Of a DNA stretch of 64,000 bases, positions 33,289-42,889 are shown in pieces. The number at the start of each line of letters is the position of its first letter. Positions within the stretch are counted from its first letter, which is position 1. Under the pieces are notes generated by a model. That model did not search any database. It was not told the origin of the DNA and saw only the letters and a list, made by a program, of their open reading frames with translations. Source of the DNA: CAZBEL01 sp964628055 (GTDB lineage: Bacteria > Fidelibacterota > Marinisomatia > Marinisomatales > TCS56); the NCBI GenBank assembly GCA_964628055.1, contig CAZVNL010000004.1, positions 1 to 64,000 on the forward strand, given 5' to 3'. Position numbers and translations under genes: made by a program.

Positions 33289-34056
33289 ATGACCAGGATT
33301 ATTGCCTTTACCAACCAGAAAGGCGGCGTGGGTAAAACCACCTCCGCCGTCAATGTTGCCGTGAGTCTCGCCGTGACGGAGGTCAAAACCTTGTTGGTGG
33401 ACTTGGACCCCCAGGCTAACGCCACCACAGGGATATCCGAACTCATGGATGGGGTTCCGCCTAAGACCATTTATGATATTCTCATTCGTGGCGCCGATGT
33501 CCATGAAGCGATTGCCGAAACCCAGTTTTCTTACTTTCACGTCATCACTTCCACGCACGACTTGGTCGGGGCGGAAATCGAGTTGGTAAGTATCATGGCC
33601 CGGGAATACCAGGTACAGAAAACCCTGGCACCAATAACCGATCAATACGACTATATCTTGCTTGATTGCCCCCCATCCCTGGGATTGCTAACTATAAACG
33701 CCCTTACCACCGCCAATTCCGTTATCATTCCCATCCAGTGTGAGTATTACGCCTTAGAGGGTTTAGGCCAACTGCTGAATACCATTCGCCTGGTACAAAA
33801 ACATTTAAATGCCGATTTAGCTATCGAGGGGGTTCTGTTAACTATGTACGATTCACGGTTAAATCTATCGAAGCAGGTGGCGGAAGAGGTTAAGAGTTAT
33901 TTCGGAGACAAATTGTTCCAAACCATTATTCATCGTAATGTTCGCCTGGGAGAGGCCCCCAGTTTTGGTAAACCGGCCTTGTTGTACGACGCCAACTCCA
34001 CCGGGGCCCAGAATTACATGCAGTTAGTAGAGGAGATCTTGGAACGTGGCAACTAA
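33289..34056 (+). CDS. parA: Chromosome-partitioning ATPase ParA (Soj)
   Basis: 255 residues. Deviant Walker A (FTNQKGGVGKTTSAVN, residues 6-21), Walker B region YDYILLDCPPSLGLLT and the C-terminal helix. ParA binds DNA non-specifically and moves ParB-parS complexes. It overlaps parB by 11 nt. No clear Shine-Dalgarno site precedes the ATG. It lies divergent from tdh across a 272-bp gap in which I see no gene. Confidence 0.96.
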   Translation: MTRIIAFTNQKGGVGKTTSAVNVAVSLAVTEVKTLLVDLDPQANATTGISELMDGVPPKTIYDILIRGADVHEAIAETQFSYFHVITSTHDLVGAEIELVSIMAREYQVQKTLAPITDQYDYILLDCPPSLGLLTINALTTANSVIIPIQCEYYALEGLGQLLNTIRLVQKHLNADLAIEGVLLTMYDSRLNLSKQVAEEVKSYFGDKLFQTIIHRNVRLGEAPSFGKPALLYDANSTGAQNYMQLVEEILERGN

Positions 34057-34912
34057 ACGTTTAGGTCGTGGATTAGAAGCCCTAATTCGTCCGTTGGAAT
34101 CGGTGGAGACGGTTCCTGGGGCCGGGGTAGTACCTTTACCCCTTTCAGCCATCAAGGTTAATCCCCATCAACCCCGGAAGAGTGGTTTCGATGAGCGGAG
34201 CCTGGAGGAATTGGCCAATTCCATTCGGTCCAAGGGAGTGGTCACCCCCATCACCGTACGGCAGGAGGGGAGTGCTTACATTTTGATCGCCGGTGAACGC
34301 CGGTGGCGTGCCGCCCAACTGGCCGGGTTGAAAGAAATTCCCGCCTACATCATCGAGGTGACTAATGAAGCCGAGATGGTGGAAATGGCCCTCATCGAGA
34401 ACCTCCAGCGGGAAAACCTGAATCCTTTGGAAGAAGCCGAGGCCTATGCTCTGTTGCAAAGCAAGTTCAATCTCTCACAGCAGGCGATTGCGAAAGCCGT
34501 GGGGAAAAATAGGGTAACGGTGACCAATGCCCTGCGGTTATTAAAACTGCCTGCGGAGATAAAGCAGAGTTTGCGTGACGGCACTCTCTCCGCCGGACAT
34601 GGCCGGGCCCTTTTGGCATTGAAAACCAAGTCGGCGATGTTAAAATTGTGGCGTCGTATTCTGCGTGAAGATTTGAGCGTCCGGGCCGTGGAAGCTCTTG
34701 CTAGGAAAAAAGCGGTTACCGCTTCTCCCTCCCCTGCCAAAAAGCATTCCTCGGTAACGCCTGCTGTTCGCCGCATAGAAGATGAGTTGGTGACCCTCTT
34801 AGGAACAAAAGTAAAATTGAAACCCCACGGGAAACAGGGAACCATCGTAATTAATTACTATTCAGCAGAGGATCTGGAGCGTATCCTGGACTTACTGCGT
34901 TCCCTCCAGTGA
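34046..34912 (+). CDS. parB: Chromosome-partitioning protein ParB
   Basis: 288 residues. LGRGLEALI start, CTP-binding ParB/Sulfiredoxin domain with NPHQPRKSGFDE, LIAGERRWRAAQLAGL and ENLQRENLNPLEEAEAY, then the helix-turn-helix (QQAIAKAVGKNRVTVTNALRL) and a C-terminal dimerisation domain. It binds parS and clamps DNA using CTP. Start inside the end of parA, so the two are coupled. Confidence 0.96.
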   Translation: MATKRLGRGLEALIRPLESVETVPGAGVVPLPLSAIKVNPHQPRKSGFDERSLEELANSIRSKGVVTPITVRQEGSAYILIAGERRWRAAQLAGLKEIPAYIIEVTNEAEMVEMALIENLQRENLNPLEEAEAYALLQSKFNLSQQAIAKAVGKNRVTVTNALRLLKLPAEIKQSLRDGTLSAGHGRALLALKTKSAMLKLWRRILREDLSVRAVEALARKKAVTASPSPAKKHSSVTPAVRRIEDELVTLLGTKVKLKPHGKQGTIVINYYSAEDLERILDLLRSLQ

Positions 34913-34922
34913 ATCCATCGTC

Positions 34923-35726
34923 ATGAGAAAGATAAAGCCCAAACGGTACACCATCCTGTTCATCCCGGATACTGATGATGAGAGTAAAAGCTATTCCCTC
35001 TCCCGGCGGTGGCTGCGCCTGGCGGTGGGTGTAGTCCTGCTGGTGGTTCTTGCTTTGGGAGGCCTGAACTGGTATTTCATTCCCCGGGCTCTGGAATATG
35101 CTGACCTCAGCAACCGATACGACAAGCTCCTTGCTGAACGGGTTAAAATGGCCAGCCTCTATCGTGACCTTCAGCGGCTCCAACAAATGAACGAACTGGT
35201 ACGCGCCCGTTTAGGGGCGGATTCACCCAACACAACTCTTGCCGGGGGGGACACTACGGCTGAGGACTCGTCCCGGGACCAGAAGGAATTTTACCTTTCT
35301 TTCGTGGAGAATATTCCCTCCGTGACGCCTTTGGATGGCATCGTCACCCAACGCTTGGTGGTTCATTCCCCGGTATGGCAGAAGAACCATTACGGGATCG
35401 ATATTGCCTGTAAGGAAGGGGAAGCTGTGAAAGCCACCGCTGCCGGCACCGTCGTTTTTTCCGGCTGGACTTACGATTTAGGGAATTTGATCATTCTCTA
35501 TCACGGTAATGGCTATTTCAGTCATTATGGCCATAATCAATTAAATTTAGTGGAGCAACACCAGGTTATTCAACGAGGTCAAGTGATTGCCAATGCTGGG
35601 AATACGGGGATCTCCTCCGGTCCCCATCTGCATTTTGAAATTTGGAAAGATGGCCAAGTTTTGGACCCTTTTCTCTTTTTCCCGGAATATAAACAAAAGG
35701 ATCTGAGTAGTAGCGACAATGAGTAA
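34923..35726 (+). CDS. Membrane-anchored M23 (LytM-type) peptidase
   Basis: 267 residues. A short basic cytoplasmic start, one transmembrane helix (~residues 38-58), a coiled-coil segment (LSNRYDKLLAERVKMASLYR), then the LytM domain with HYGIDIACKEG and GPHLHFEIW (zinc ligands His, Asp and HxH). It is placed to cut or regulate cutting of periplasmic peptidoglycan. It overlaps the bactofilin gene by 8 nt; M23-bactofilin pairs are common and work together in cell-shape control. Confidence 0.9.
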   Translation: MRKIKPKRYTILFIPDTDDESKSYSLSRRWLRLAVGVVLLVVLALGGLNWYFIPRALEYADLSNRYDKLLAERVKMASLYRDLQRLQQMNELVRARLGADSPNTTLAGGDTTAEDSSRDQKEFYLSFVENIPSVTPLDGIVTQRLVVHSPVWQKNHYGIDIACKEGEAVKATAAGTVVFSGWTYDLGNLIILYHGNGYFSHYGHNQLNLVEQHQVIQRGQVIANAGNTGISSGPHLHFEIWKDGQVLDPFLFFPEYKQKDLSSSDNE

Positions 35727-36108
35727 GTTCAAAAGACAGCATGCCCATACCGTTATCGGAGTTGATGCAGTCATCAAAGGGGATATCACTTTAAAAGGCG
35801 GGCTGGTGGTGTATGGCAAAATATTCGGGGATGTCTCTACCGATGGACCGATACGCATTGCCCGAAGCGGGGCCGTCTACGGCCATATTCGCGGCAGTGA
35901 TATTCATATTGGGGGTCACGTAGAAGGCAAGGTAACTGTGGTCAATCGGGCGGTGTTGGGGAGCGAGTCGGTATTGAAAGGAGATCTGGTCTATCAGCGT
36001 TTGTTAATTCAGGAGGGGGCTCGTTTTGAAGGCCAATGTGATCTTTCCGAAGTGTATGCTACCGAAGAAGTACAGCCTCAGGAAGCGACAGGTTCGGAAC
36101 CCATTTAG
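35719..36108 (+). CDS. Bactofilin
   Basis: 129 residues. A beta-helical DUF583 domain: VIGVDAVIKGDITLKGGLVV, GKIFGDVS, GHVEGKVTVVNRAVLG and VYQRLLIQEGARFEGQC. Bactofilins polymerise without nucleotide into filaments beneath the inner membrane and position cell-wall enzymes. It overlaps the LytM gene by 8 nt, and atpZ starts 4 nt after its stop. Confidence 0.94.
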   Translation: MSKFKRQHAHTVIGVDAVIKGDITLKGGLVVYGKIFGDVSTDGPIRIARSGAVYGHIRGSDIHIGGHVEGKVTVVNRAVLGSESVLKGDLVYQRLLIQEGARFEGQCDLSEVYATEEVQPQEATGSEPI

Positions 36109-36112
36109 ATGG

Positions 36113-36367
36113 ATGCGATCGGCTATGGGTGAGGAATCTTTTTTTACGCGTTCTTTGTCCTATTTTCAAAAAGTTGTTCGTGCTTCGGGACCGGCTGCAG
36201 CGGCTTCGTATACGCTGATCGGCGCCATTATTTTTTTTGGTGCTATTGGACTTTTATTTGATAAGAAATTTGGCACCTCTCCGGTGCTACTACTTCTAGG
36301 GATTCTATTGGGTTTGATTGTGGGGTTTTATGAATTAGCCAAATTGGTGTGGCGCCCACCAAAGTAA
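36113..36367 (+). CDS. AtpZ/AtpI-family ATP synthase accessory protein
   Basis: 84 residues from ATG 36113 (36125 is an alternative; the open frame from 36026 only overlaps the bactofilin gene). Two transmembrane helices: AAASYTLIGAIIFFGAIGLLF and PVLLLLGILLGLIVGFYEL, with DKKFGTSP between. This is the AtpZ pattern (F0F1-ATPase putative Mg2+/Ca2+ channel or c-ring assembly helper). Immediately after bactofilin and before the rest of the atp operon. Confidence 0.85.
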   Translation: MRSAMGEESFFTRSLSYFQKVVRASGPAAAASYTLIGAIIFFGAIGLLFDKKFGTSPVLLLLGILLGLIVGFYELAKLVWRPPK

Positions 36368-36372
36368 TCCCC

Positions 36373-36720
36373 ATGATCTTAATTTATTTATCGCTCTTCT
36401 GCCTGGGAAGCTGGGGGCTCCTGGCTATCTTTTTTCCAGCCTACATAACCGAAATATTTTTAGGTTTGCTTATTCCCTGGCTCATGGGCTTGTTTACCCT
36501 GGGGACGGTAGAAAGAATCTATGAGCGGCACCCGGAAAAACTAACCGCTTTTATGATGAAGGCCTTTTTCGGTAAGATGGTTATCGTGGCCTTGTATATA
36601 ATCCTGTTGTTTAGTTTTTATACTTTTCATGCATTGCCGTTTGTTATTAGCTTTGCCGGCTATTTTATTACGCTCCATACTCTGGAGGCGTTTTACTTAC
36701 GATCCACATTCAACAAATAG
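36373..36720 (+). CDS. AtpI-like membrane protein of the ATP synthase operon
   Basis: 115 residues from ATG 36373 (GTG 36349 would overlap atpZ). Four transmembrane helices with a short basic loop (VERIYERHPEKLTAFMMKAFFGKM). Its position between atpZ and atpB and its size fit ATP synthase subunit I or a similar assembly factor for the c-ring; sequence conservation in this family is low, so the call rests mostly on context. Confidence 0.7.
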   Translation: MILIYLSLFCLGSWGLLAIFFPAYITEIFLGLLIPWLMGLFTLGTVERIYERHPEKLTAFMMKAFFGKMVIVALYIILLFSFYTFHALPFVISFAGYFITLHTLEAFYLRSTFNK

Positions 36721-36741
36721 GTAGGATTCTTTTACCCTTAC

Positions 36742-37668
36742 ATGAGTGTCAGCCAGCACAGTCCTGAATCTGGCAGCGTGATGGACCAGGTGAGCGATAC
36801 TATTATTGAACACATCGCCAATAGTCCTGGAGAACACCCCATCATTAAATTACCCACCGTCTGGGGAATCGATTTCTCCGTCACTAAACATGTGTTTATG
36901 CTCTGGTTTGTGGCGGCCCTGGTGGCCCTGATTGTGATTCCCCCCGTGCAGCGTTACTTAAAACGGGGTACCAGTGAGGCGCCCACCGGTTTTATGAATG
37001 CCCTGGAAACAATCCTCCTCTACATTCGGGACTCCGTTGTGCGTCCCAACGTAGGGAGCCGGTTTTTAAATACGTGGTCCCCCTTGGTGCTTACTTTCTT
37101 TTTCTTTATCATTTTTGCCAACGGGATTGGACTCCTACCCATTTTCGATCTCTTAGGTTTGCTGGATCGGTTTGTGCTCCATACTTCAGCAGATTCTTTG
37201 CTTAACCGCTTGCTCCACGGAGGGCCGACGGCGACGGGGAATTTCAACGTGACAGCCGGACTCGCCTCGATCACTTTCTTTGCCATCATCGTTGCGGGAG
37301 CCAAGGCCCACGGTTTTCTAAAGCATTGGAAAAACATGATTCACCCCGGCTTACCTGGGTTTGTTTATCTGATACTGATTCCCATCGAAATTATGAGCAT
37401 GTTCGTTAAGCCGTTTGCCCTTACCATGCGACTGGCGGCGAATATGACCGGGGGACACATTGCCATGTTAGTGGTCCTTTCCTTCATGGCCATTTTTGCC
37501 GAAATCTTCAGTAGCTTGCTGGCCGGAATTGGGGTGGCTTTCATATCGGTGCCCATGGCGGCGGGTATCTCGGCCCTGGAAATAATTGTTGTGATTGTGC
37601 AAGCGTATGTCTTTACGCTGCTAACGGCTGTGTTTATCGGCATGGCTATCAATGTTCATCATGAATAA
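36742..37668 (+). CDS. atpB: ATP synthase Fo subunit a
   Basis: 308 residues, longer than E. coli AtpB because of an N-terminal extension. Several transmembrane helices. The essential Arg is in FALTMRLAANMTGGH, and the last helices contain GISALEIIVVIVQAYVFTLL with the conserved Glu and Gln. It forms the proton half-channels next to the c-ring. Confidence 0.95.
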   Translation: MSVSQHSPESGSVMDQVSDTIIEHIANSPGEHPIIKLPTVWGIDFSVTKHVFMLWFVAALVALIVIPPVQRYLKRGTSEAPTGFMNALETILLYIRDSVVRPNVGSRFLNTWSPLVLTFFFFIIFANGIGLLPIFDLLGLLDRFVLHTSADSLLNRLLHGGPTATGNFNVTAGLASITFFAIIVAGAKAHGFLKHWKNMIHPGLPGFVYLILIPIEIMSMFVKPFALTMRLAANMTGGHIAMLVVLSFMAIFAEIFSSLLAGIGVAFISVPMAAGISALEIIVVIVQAYVFTLLTAVFIGMAINVHHE

Positions 37669-37686
37669 TAACGGAGGATAGATAAG

Positions 37687-37911
37687 ATGGAAGTACTACA
37701 CTATTTTGGTGCTGCCTTGGGACTGGGCTTATCGGTGATCGGTGCCGGGATTGGCATTGGGAAATTGGCGGCTGCCGCCGGGGAGAGTATTGCCCGGCAA
37801 CCTGAAGCGGCCGATAAAATTACCGGCGCCATTAACCTGCCTCTATTCCTGCTCGAAGGAGTCGCCATTCTGGGGGAGGTGTTCTGTCTTTTGATCGTTT
37901 TGATGCGCTAA
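37687..37911 (+). CDS. atpE: ATP synthase Fo subunit c
   Basis: 74 residues with an ACGGAGG site before the ATG. Two helices joined by the polar loop ARQPEA. The ion-binding carboxylate is Glu57 (PLFLLEGVAILG). The Gln that helps bind Na+ in sodium-type c subunits is Ile24, and the Ser after the Glu is Gly, so protons are the expected ion. A second Glu (Glu64) sits two turns further in the same helix. Confidence 0.95.
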   Translation: MEVLHYFGAALGLGLSVIGAGIGIGKLAAAAGESIARQPEAADKITGAINLPLFLLEGVAILGEVFCLLIVLMR

Positions 37912-37950
37912 AACACCCCGGAATTCTCTTTAACAATATGGGTACACGTT

Positions 37951-38463
37951 ATGGATAATCCCCTGACAAAATTAGATCCAGGTCTTTACATCTGGACCGT
38001 CCTTACCTTTCTACTCCTATTGGGTGTACTGACGAAATACGCCTGGAAACCCCTCCTCAAGATGCTGGAGCAGCGTGAGAACCGGATTCGCGATTCGCTG
38101 CGAGCAGCCCAGGAAGCCCGCCAGGAGACCGAGCGTCTCCAGGCCGATTCCAAGGCCCTTCTGGCGCAAGCCCATGCCCAAGCCCAGGACATCCTGGCCC
38201 AGGGTAAAGTGGCTGCTCGTAAATTGAAGGATGAAACCCTTCAGGAGGCGAAAACTAAGACCCAAGCCCTAATCCGCGAGGCCGAGACCCGGATCGAAAC
38301 GGAAAAACAAAAAGCCCTCCTCGAAGTGCGTACGGAGGTGGTGGATCTTTCCCTGCAGATTGCTCGGAAGTTAATTCAGAAAAACCTTACCACTGAGGAC
38401 AACCTTACTTTGATCAAAGAATCCCTGCGGGACTTGAACACGCTCCATGAGGCTCGATCGTAA
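37951..38463 (+). CDS. atpF: ATP synthase Fo subunit b
   Basis: 170 residues. An N-terminal transmembrane helix (LYIWTVLTFLLLLGVLTKYAW) is followed by a long Ala/Gln/Glu/Lys-rich amphipathic helix, the peripheral stalk. Its end overlaps atpH by 17 nt. Confidence 0.95.
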   Translation: MDNPLTKLDPGLYIWTVLTFLLLLGVLTKYAWKPLLKMLEQRENRIRDSLRAAQEARQETERLQADSKALLAQAHAQAQDILAQGKVAARKLKDETLQEAKTKTQALIREAETRIETEKQKALLEVRTEVVDLSLQIARKLIQKNLTTEDNLTLIKESLRDLNTLHEARS

Positions 38464-38986
38464 ATCCAAGAATTACGCCCAGACGCTGTTTGAGGTAGCT
38501 CGGGAGATGCACTGCGTTCAGGAAGTCCGGGAAAGCCTTCAAGTCCTGGCGTATTTGTTGAAAGCTGATAAGCTGTTCTTAGCCTTTTTTCAGTCCAGGA
38601 AAATAACAGGAACCCAGAAGGCTGGCATTGTCCAGACCCTTTTAAAGTCCCGTTGCCACCCCGTGGCGGCTGAATTCTTCGGCCTCCTGGCCGATGTTAG
38701 AGAGTGGTCACGGTTCCGGGCAATAGCCTCCATATATGAGAACGTGGCGCGTATTCACCTAAACGAAGTTGAGGTGACCGTCTACTCAGCCATGAAGCTA
38801 CAACCCCATGAGCAGGATCATATTCGCCAGGCTTTGGAAAAAGCCTTGGGGCGGAATACCAGCATGCAAAATGTCGTTGATCCCTCCTTGATAGCCGGTT
38901 TGAAGCTGCGCATGGGAAATCTTTTCTTGGATAGCTCGATTCAAAATCGGATGAACCAATTGCATTCAGCCCTTTTACAATCTTAA
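38447..38986 (+). CDS. atpH: ATP synthase F1 subunit delta
   Basis: 179 residues. OSCP/delta family: NYAQTLFEVAREM near the N-terminus, then a conserved C-terminal domain with NVVDPSLIAGLKLRMGN. It joins the b-stalk to the top of the alpha/beta hexamer. Overlaps atpF. Confidence 0.93.
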   Translation: MRLDRKSKNYAQTLFEVAREMHCVQEVRESLQVLAYLLKADKLFLAFFQSRKITGTQKAGIVQTLLKSRCHPVAAEFFGLLADVREWSRFRAIASIYENVARIHLNEVEVTVYSAMKLQPHEQDHIRQALEKALGRNTSMQNVVDPSLIAGLKLRMGNLFLDSSIQNRMNQLHSALLQS

Positions 38987-39001
38987 CCAATAAGCGGAAC
39001 T

Positions 39002-40531
39002 ATGGATATTAATACAACTGAGATTAGGAAACTCCTACAGGAACGGGTTGACCAGTTTGAGATGCACTTGGATGTTGCCGAAGTGGGCGAGGTCCTGGAA
39101 GTGGGAGACGGAATCGCTCGTGTCAGTGGTTTGGAAAACGTCATGGCCAATGAACTGGTGGAGCTCCCCAATGGTATTTATGGCATGGCCCTCAATTTAG
39201 AAGAAGATAATGTAGGGCTGGTATTATTCGGGGAGAGCTACCTAGTAAGTGAAGGTGACTTAGCCAAACGAACGGGAGCGGTGGTGGAGATCGGTGTTGG
39301 CAAGGAGGTCCTGGGACGGGTTCTCAGTCCTTTAGGTCAACCTTTGGACGGTAAAGGGCCCTTAAAGGTGACCGAAAAGCGCCGTATCGAGCGGAAAGCA
39401 CTGGGTGTTTTGGCCCGGCAACCCGTTAAAGAGCCTTTACAAACGGGTATTAAGGCGATTGATGCCATGATTCCTATTGGTTGCGGTCAGCGTGAACTGA
39501 TTTTAGGGGACCGCCAGACGGGTAAAACGGCCATTGCCATCGATACCATCCTGAAACAGAAGGACACGCAGGAGACCGAGGCGCCGGTATATTGTATTTA
39601 CGTGGCCATTGGTCAAAAGGCCTCCACCGTAGCTCGTGTCATTGCCGAGCTAAATGCCCACGAGGCCATGGATTACACGACCGTTATCGCCGCCAATGCT
39701 TCCGACCCGGCCCCCCTGCAATTCCTGGCTCCCTACGCCGGGTGCACGATTGGTGAATATTTCCGCGATAATGGCCAACACGCCCTCATTGTTTACGATG
39801 ACCTCTCCAAGCATGCAGTAGCTTACCGGCAAGTTTCCCTGTTGTTGCGACGTCCACCGGGGCGCGAAGCCTACCCGGGGGATATTTTTAACCTTCACAG
39901 CCGGTTATTAGAACGGGCCTCCAAGTTGAATGATGAGTTGGGTGGGGGATCTCTCACGGCGCTCCCCATTATCGAAACCCAGGAAGGAGACGTGTCAGCC
40001 TATATTCCCACGAATGTTATCTCCATTACCGATGGGCAGATTTTCCTGGAGTCCGACCTTTTTTATTCGGGTGTGCGGCCAGCCATCAACGTGGGGATCT
40101 CTGTTTCTCGGGTAGGGGGAAACGCCCAGATTAAAGCCATGAAACAGATAGCCGGTTCCCTGCGCCTGGACCTTGCCCAATTCCGGGAATTGGAAGCCTT
40201 TGCGAAGTTCGGTTCTGATCTGGACAAGGCCACCCAGCAACAGCTTACCCGGGGCTACCGTCTGGTGGAAATTTTAAATCAGGATCAGTACGAACCCTTA
40301 CCCGTGGAAAAACAAATTGCCGTGCTCTATGCGGGGGTCAACGGCTACCTCGATGACCTCACCATTGAAAAAACACGCCTTTTTAGTAAGGAGTATCTGG
40401 CTTTTATGGAAACGAGTGCCAGTACCGTCTTAGCCGACATTGCCGCTAAAAAGGAACTCACCGACGACATCCAGGCAGCCCTAAAGAAAACCCTAACAGA
40501 TTTCCTGTCGGGTTTCAAAGAGCGCCCTTGA
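39002..40531 (+). CDS. atpA: ATP synthase F1 subunit alpha
   Basis: 509 residues, the usual length. Walker A GDRQTGKTAIAID (~170), VYDDLSKHAVAYRQ, and PAINVGISVSRVGG are present. Non-catalytic nucleotide-binding subunit of the F1 hexamer. Confidence 0.98.
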   Translation: MDINTTEIRKLLQERVDQFEMHLDVAEVGEVLEVGDGIARVSGLENVMANELVELPNGIYGMALNLEEDNVGLVLFGESYLVSEGDLAKRTGAVVEIGVGKEVLGRVLSPLGQPLDGKGPLKVTEKRRIERKALGVLARQPVKEPLQTGIKAIDAMIPIGCGQRELILGDRQTGKTAIAIDTILKQKDTQETEAPVYCIYVAIGQKASTVARVIAELNAHEAMDYTTVIAANASDPAPLQFLAPYAGCTIGEYFRDNGQHALIVYDDLSKHAVAYRQVSLLLRRPPGREAYPGDIFNLHSRLLERASKLNDELGGGSLTALPIIETQEGDVSAYIPTNVISITDGQIFLESDLFYSGVRPAINVGISVSRVGGNAQIKAMKQIAGSLRLDLAQFRELEAFAKFGSDLDKATQQQLTRGYRLVEILNQDQYEPLPVEKQIAVLYAGVNGYLDDLTIEKTRLFSKEYLAFMETSASTVLADIAAKKELTDDIQAALKKTLTDFLSGFKERP

Positions 40532-40589
40532 TTTGATATGTTAAACTTCAATAACAACCCCTAGTCCCCGAAGGCGCTTTTCCCTTGCC

Positions 40590-41462
40590 ATGGCCAGTTT
40601 AAAAACCATTCGTCATCGGATCGGCTCGGTCAAAAATATTCAGAAAGTCACCCGGGCCATGAAGATGGTGGCTGCTGTCCGGTTACGCCGCGCCCAGTTG
40701 AACATGGAACAGGCGCGACCGTACGCCCATCGCTTGCAGGAGGTGTTGCGGGATTTACTCCCCGCCATTGATCGTCGCCTACACCGCTTGCTAGAAGTGC
40801 GCGAGCCAGTTCACGTGGGGGTGGTGGTGATCACGGGGGATCGAGGGTTATGTGGAAGTTTCAATTCCAATATTCTCCGGTGCGCAACGGCGATCCTGCA
40901 AGACTATCAAGACAAAGAGATCAAGATCATTTGCGTGGGTCGTAAAGGGCGCGATTTTTTCCGCAAACAACCCTATCCTATCATTGGGGAATATACCCGC
41001 TTTTGGAAGGAGCTGAATTTTGGCCACGCCATTTCCATCGTGGACCAAATTACCGAATTGTATCTACGCCTCGATTTAGACAAGGTGATTTTGATCTACA
41101 ACGAGTTTAAAAATGTCGTACGCCAGGAAGTCATCACCCAACCCTTTTTGCCTTTGGTTCTGGGGGAAGAGGATCGTGAGTTGGGGGCTGTAGATTACGG
41201 AGAGTTTTTATTTGAGCCCTCCCAAGAACTGATTGTGAACTCCCTGATACCGCGGCATTTGAATGTGCAGATGTGGCAGGCCCTGTTGGAGTCCAACGCA
41301 GCCGAGCAAGCCGCCCGAATGACGGCCATGGGAGCCGCCACGGATAATGCCTCTGATATGCTCACGAATCTTACGCGCGAATACAACAAAGCCCGCCAGG
41401 CGTCCATCACCAAAGAATTGTTGGACATCGTAGGTGGGGCCGAAGCTTTACGGAATACTTAA
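40590..41462 (+). CDS. atpG: ATP synthase F1 subunit gamma
   Basis: 290 residues. N-terminal helix SVKNIQKVTRAMKMVAAVRL and C-terminal MTAMGAATDNASDM, with ITGDRGLCGSFN, all typical. It is the rotating central shaft between alpha3beta3 and the c-ring. Confidence 0.97.
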   Translation: MASLKTIRHRIGSVKNIQKVTRAMKMVAAVRLRRAQLNMEQARPYAHRLQEVLRDLLPAIDRRLHRLLEVREPVHVGVVVITGDRGLCGSFNSNILRCATAILQDYQDKEIKIICVGRKGRDFFRKQPYPIIGEYTRFWKELNFGHAISIVDQITELYLRLDLDKVILIYNEFKNVVRQEVITQPFLPLVLGEEDRELGAVDYGEFLFEPSQELIVNSLIPRHLNVQMWQALLESNAAEQAARMTAMGAATDNASDMLTNLTREYNKARQASITKELLDIVGGAEALRNT

Positions 41463-41471
41463 GAGGAACCC

Positions 41472-42869
41472 ATGGAACATTTTGGAAAGATTACACAGAT
41501 TATGGGGGTGGTGGTGGATATTGTCTTTGAAGACGGCCATCTTCCCGAAATATATAACGCCCTGGAATTGGAGCGGCCAGATGGACAACCCCTCATCTTA
41601 GAAGTGGCCCAGCATCTTGGTGATTTAACTGTCCGCACCGTGGCCATGGATACGACCGACGGCTTACAACGGGGGATGAAAGTGCATGATACGGGTGGCC
41701 CCATCACCGTGCCGGTTGGACCGCAAACCCTGGGTCGGATATTCGATCTGTTGGGCAATCCCATTGACAACCAGGACCCACCCCAGACTGAAAAACGCTA
41801 CCCCATCCACCGGGAGACACCCCAGTTGGAAGAATATTCCGTGGAATCGGAAGTCTTGGAAACAGGAATTAAAGTCATTGACCTGTTGGAGCCGTACACC
41901 AAGGGAGGCAAGACGGGTCTCTTCGGAGGCGCCGGAGTAGGGAAGACGGTGCTCATTCAGGAGCTCATTCGGAATATCGCCACGGAACATGGGGGTTTCT
42001 CGGTCTTCGCTGGTGTAGGCGAGCGGACCCGCGAGGGGAACGACCTTTACCTGGAGATGAAAGAGTCGGGAGTTTTAGAAAAGACTACCCTGGTATTCGG
42101 GCAGATGAATGAGCCACCGGGGGCGCGGCTACGTGTGGGCCTCTCTGGTCTAGCTATGGCCGAATATTTCCGGGACGAAGAAGGGAAAGATGTCCTGTTG
42201 TTCATTGACAATATATTCCGTTTTACGCAAGCCGGTTCGGAGGTATCAGCCCTGTTAGGCCGCATGCCTTCCGCCGTGGGATACCAGCCCACCCTTTCAA
42301 CTGAAATGGGCGAACTTCAGGAACGCATTACCTCTACAAAAAAAGGGTCCATTACTTCTGTCCAAGCAGTATATGTACCCGCTGATGACCTTACGGACCC
42401 GGCCCCAGCTACCACCTTTGCCCATTTGGATGCCACGACCGTCCTTTCCCGTCAGATTGCTGAGTTGGGAATTTACCCGGCGGTGGATCCCCTGGATTCT
42501 ACCTCCCGGATTCTGGACCCCCGCGTGGTGGGTGGGCGCCACTACCAGGTCGCCAAAACCGTCCAGGAGATTTTGCAGAAGTATAGGGATCTCCAGGACA
42601 TCATTGCCATCCTGGGGATGGACGAACTTTCTGACGAGGACAAACTCACCGTCGCCCGTGCTCGACGGATCCAGCGCTTCTTATCCCAACCCTTTTTTGT
42701 GGCTGAACAGTTCACCGGGACCCCCGGCCGCTACGTCCAGTTAGATGACACAATCGACGGCTTCGAGCGCTTGATCAACGGGGAATTCGATACCTTGCCT
42801 GAACAAGCCTTCCTCTACGTGGGCACTATTGATGAAGCGTCAGAAAAAGCTAAGAAAATAGCGGCGTAA
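41472..42869 (+). CDS. atpD: ATP synthase F1 subunit beta
   Basis: 465 residues. Walker A GGAGVGKTVLIQEL (~155), GERTREGNDLY, ALLGRMPSAVGYQPTL and DDLTDPAPATTFAHLD. Catalytic subunit. It lies 9 nt after atpG in the same operon, which is notable because many FCB genomes keep atpD-atpC apart from atpBEFHAG. Confidence 0.98.
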   Translation: MEHFGKITQIMGVVVDIVFEDGHLPEIYNALELERPDGQPLILEVAQHLGDLTVRTVAMDTTDGLQRGMKVHDTGGPITVPVGPQTLGRIFDLLGNPIDNQDPPQTEKRYPIHRETPQLEEYSVESEVLETGIKVIDLLEPYTKGGKTGLFGGAGVGKTVLIQELIRNIATEHGGFSVFAGVGERTREGNDLYLEMKESGVLEKTTLVFGQMNEPPGARLRVGLSGLAMAEYFRDEEGKDVLLFIDNIFRFTQAGSEVSALLGRMPSAVGYQPTLSTEMGELQERITSTKKGSITSVQAVYVPADDLTDPAPATTFAHLDATTVLSRQIAELGIYPAVDPLDSTSRILDPRVVGGRHYQVAKTVQEILQKYRDLQDIIAILGMDELSDEDKLTVARARRIQRFLSQPFFVAEQFTGTPGRYVQLDDTIDGFERLINGEFDTLPEQAFLYVGTIDEASEKAKKIAA

Positions 42870-42889
42870 AGGAAGCGCTTTTCTGGCCC

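Noticed and set aside
32886..33335. 149-codon plus-strand ORF between tdh and parA
   Set aside because: It overlaps both the tdh start and the parA start, has no ribosome site, and the translation is basic and featureless.
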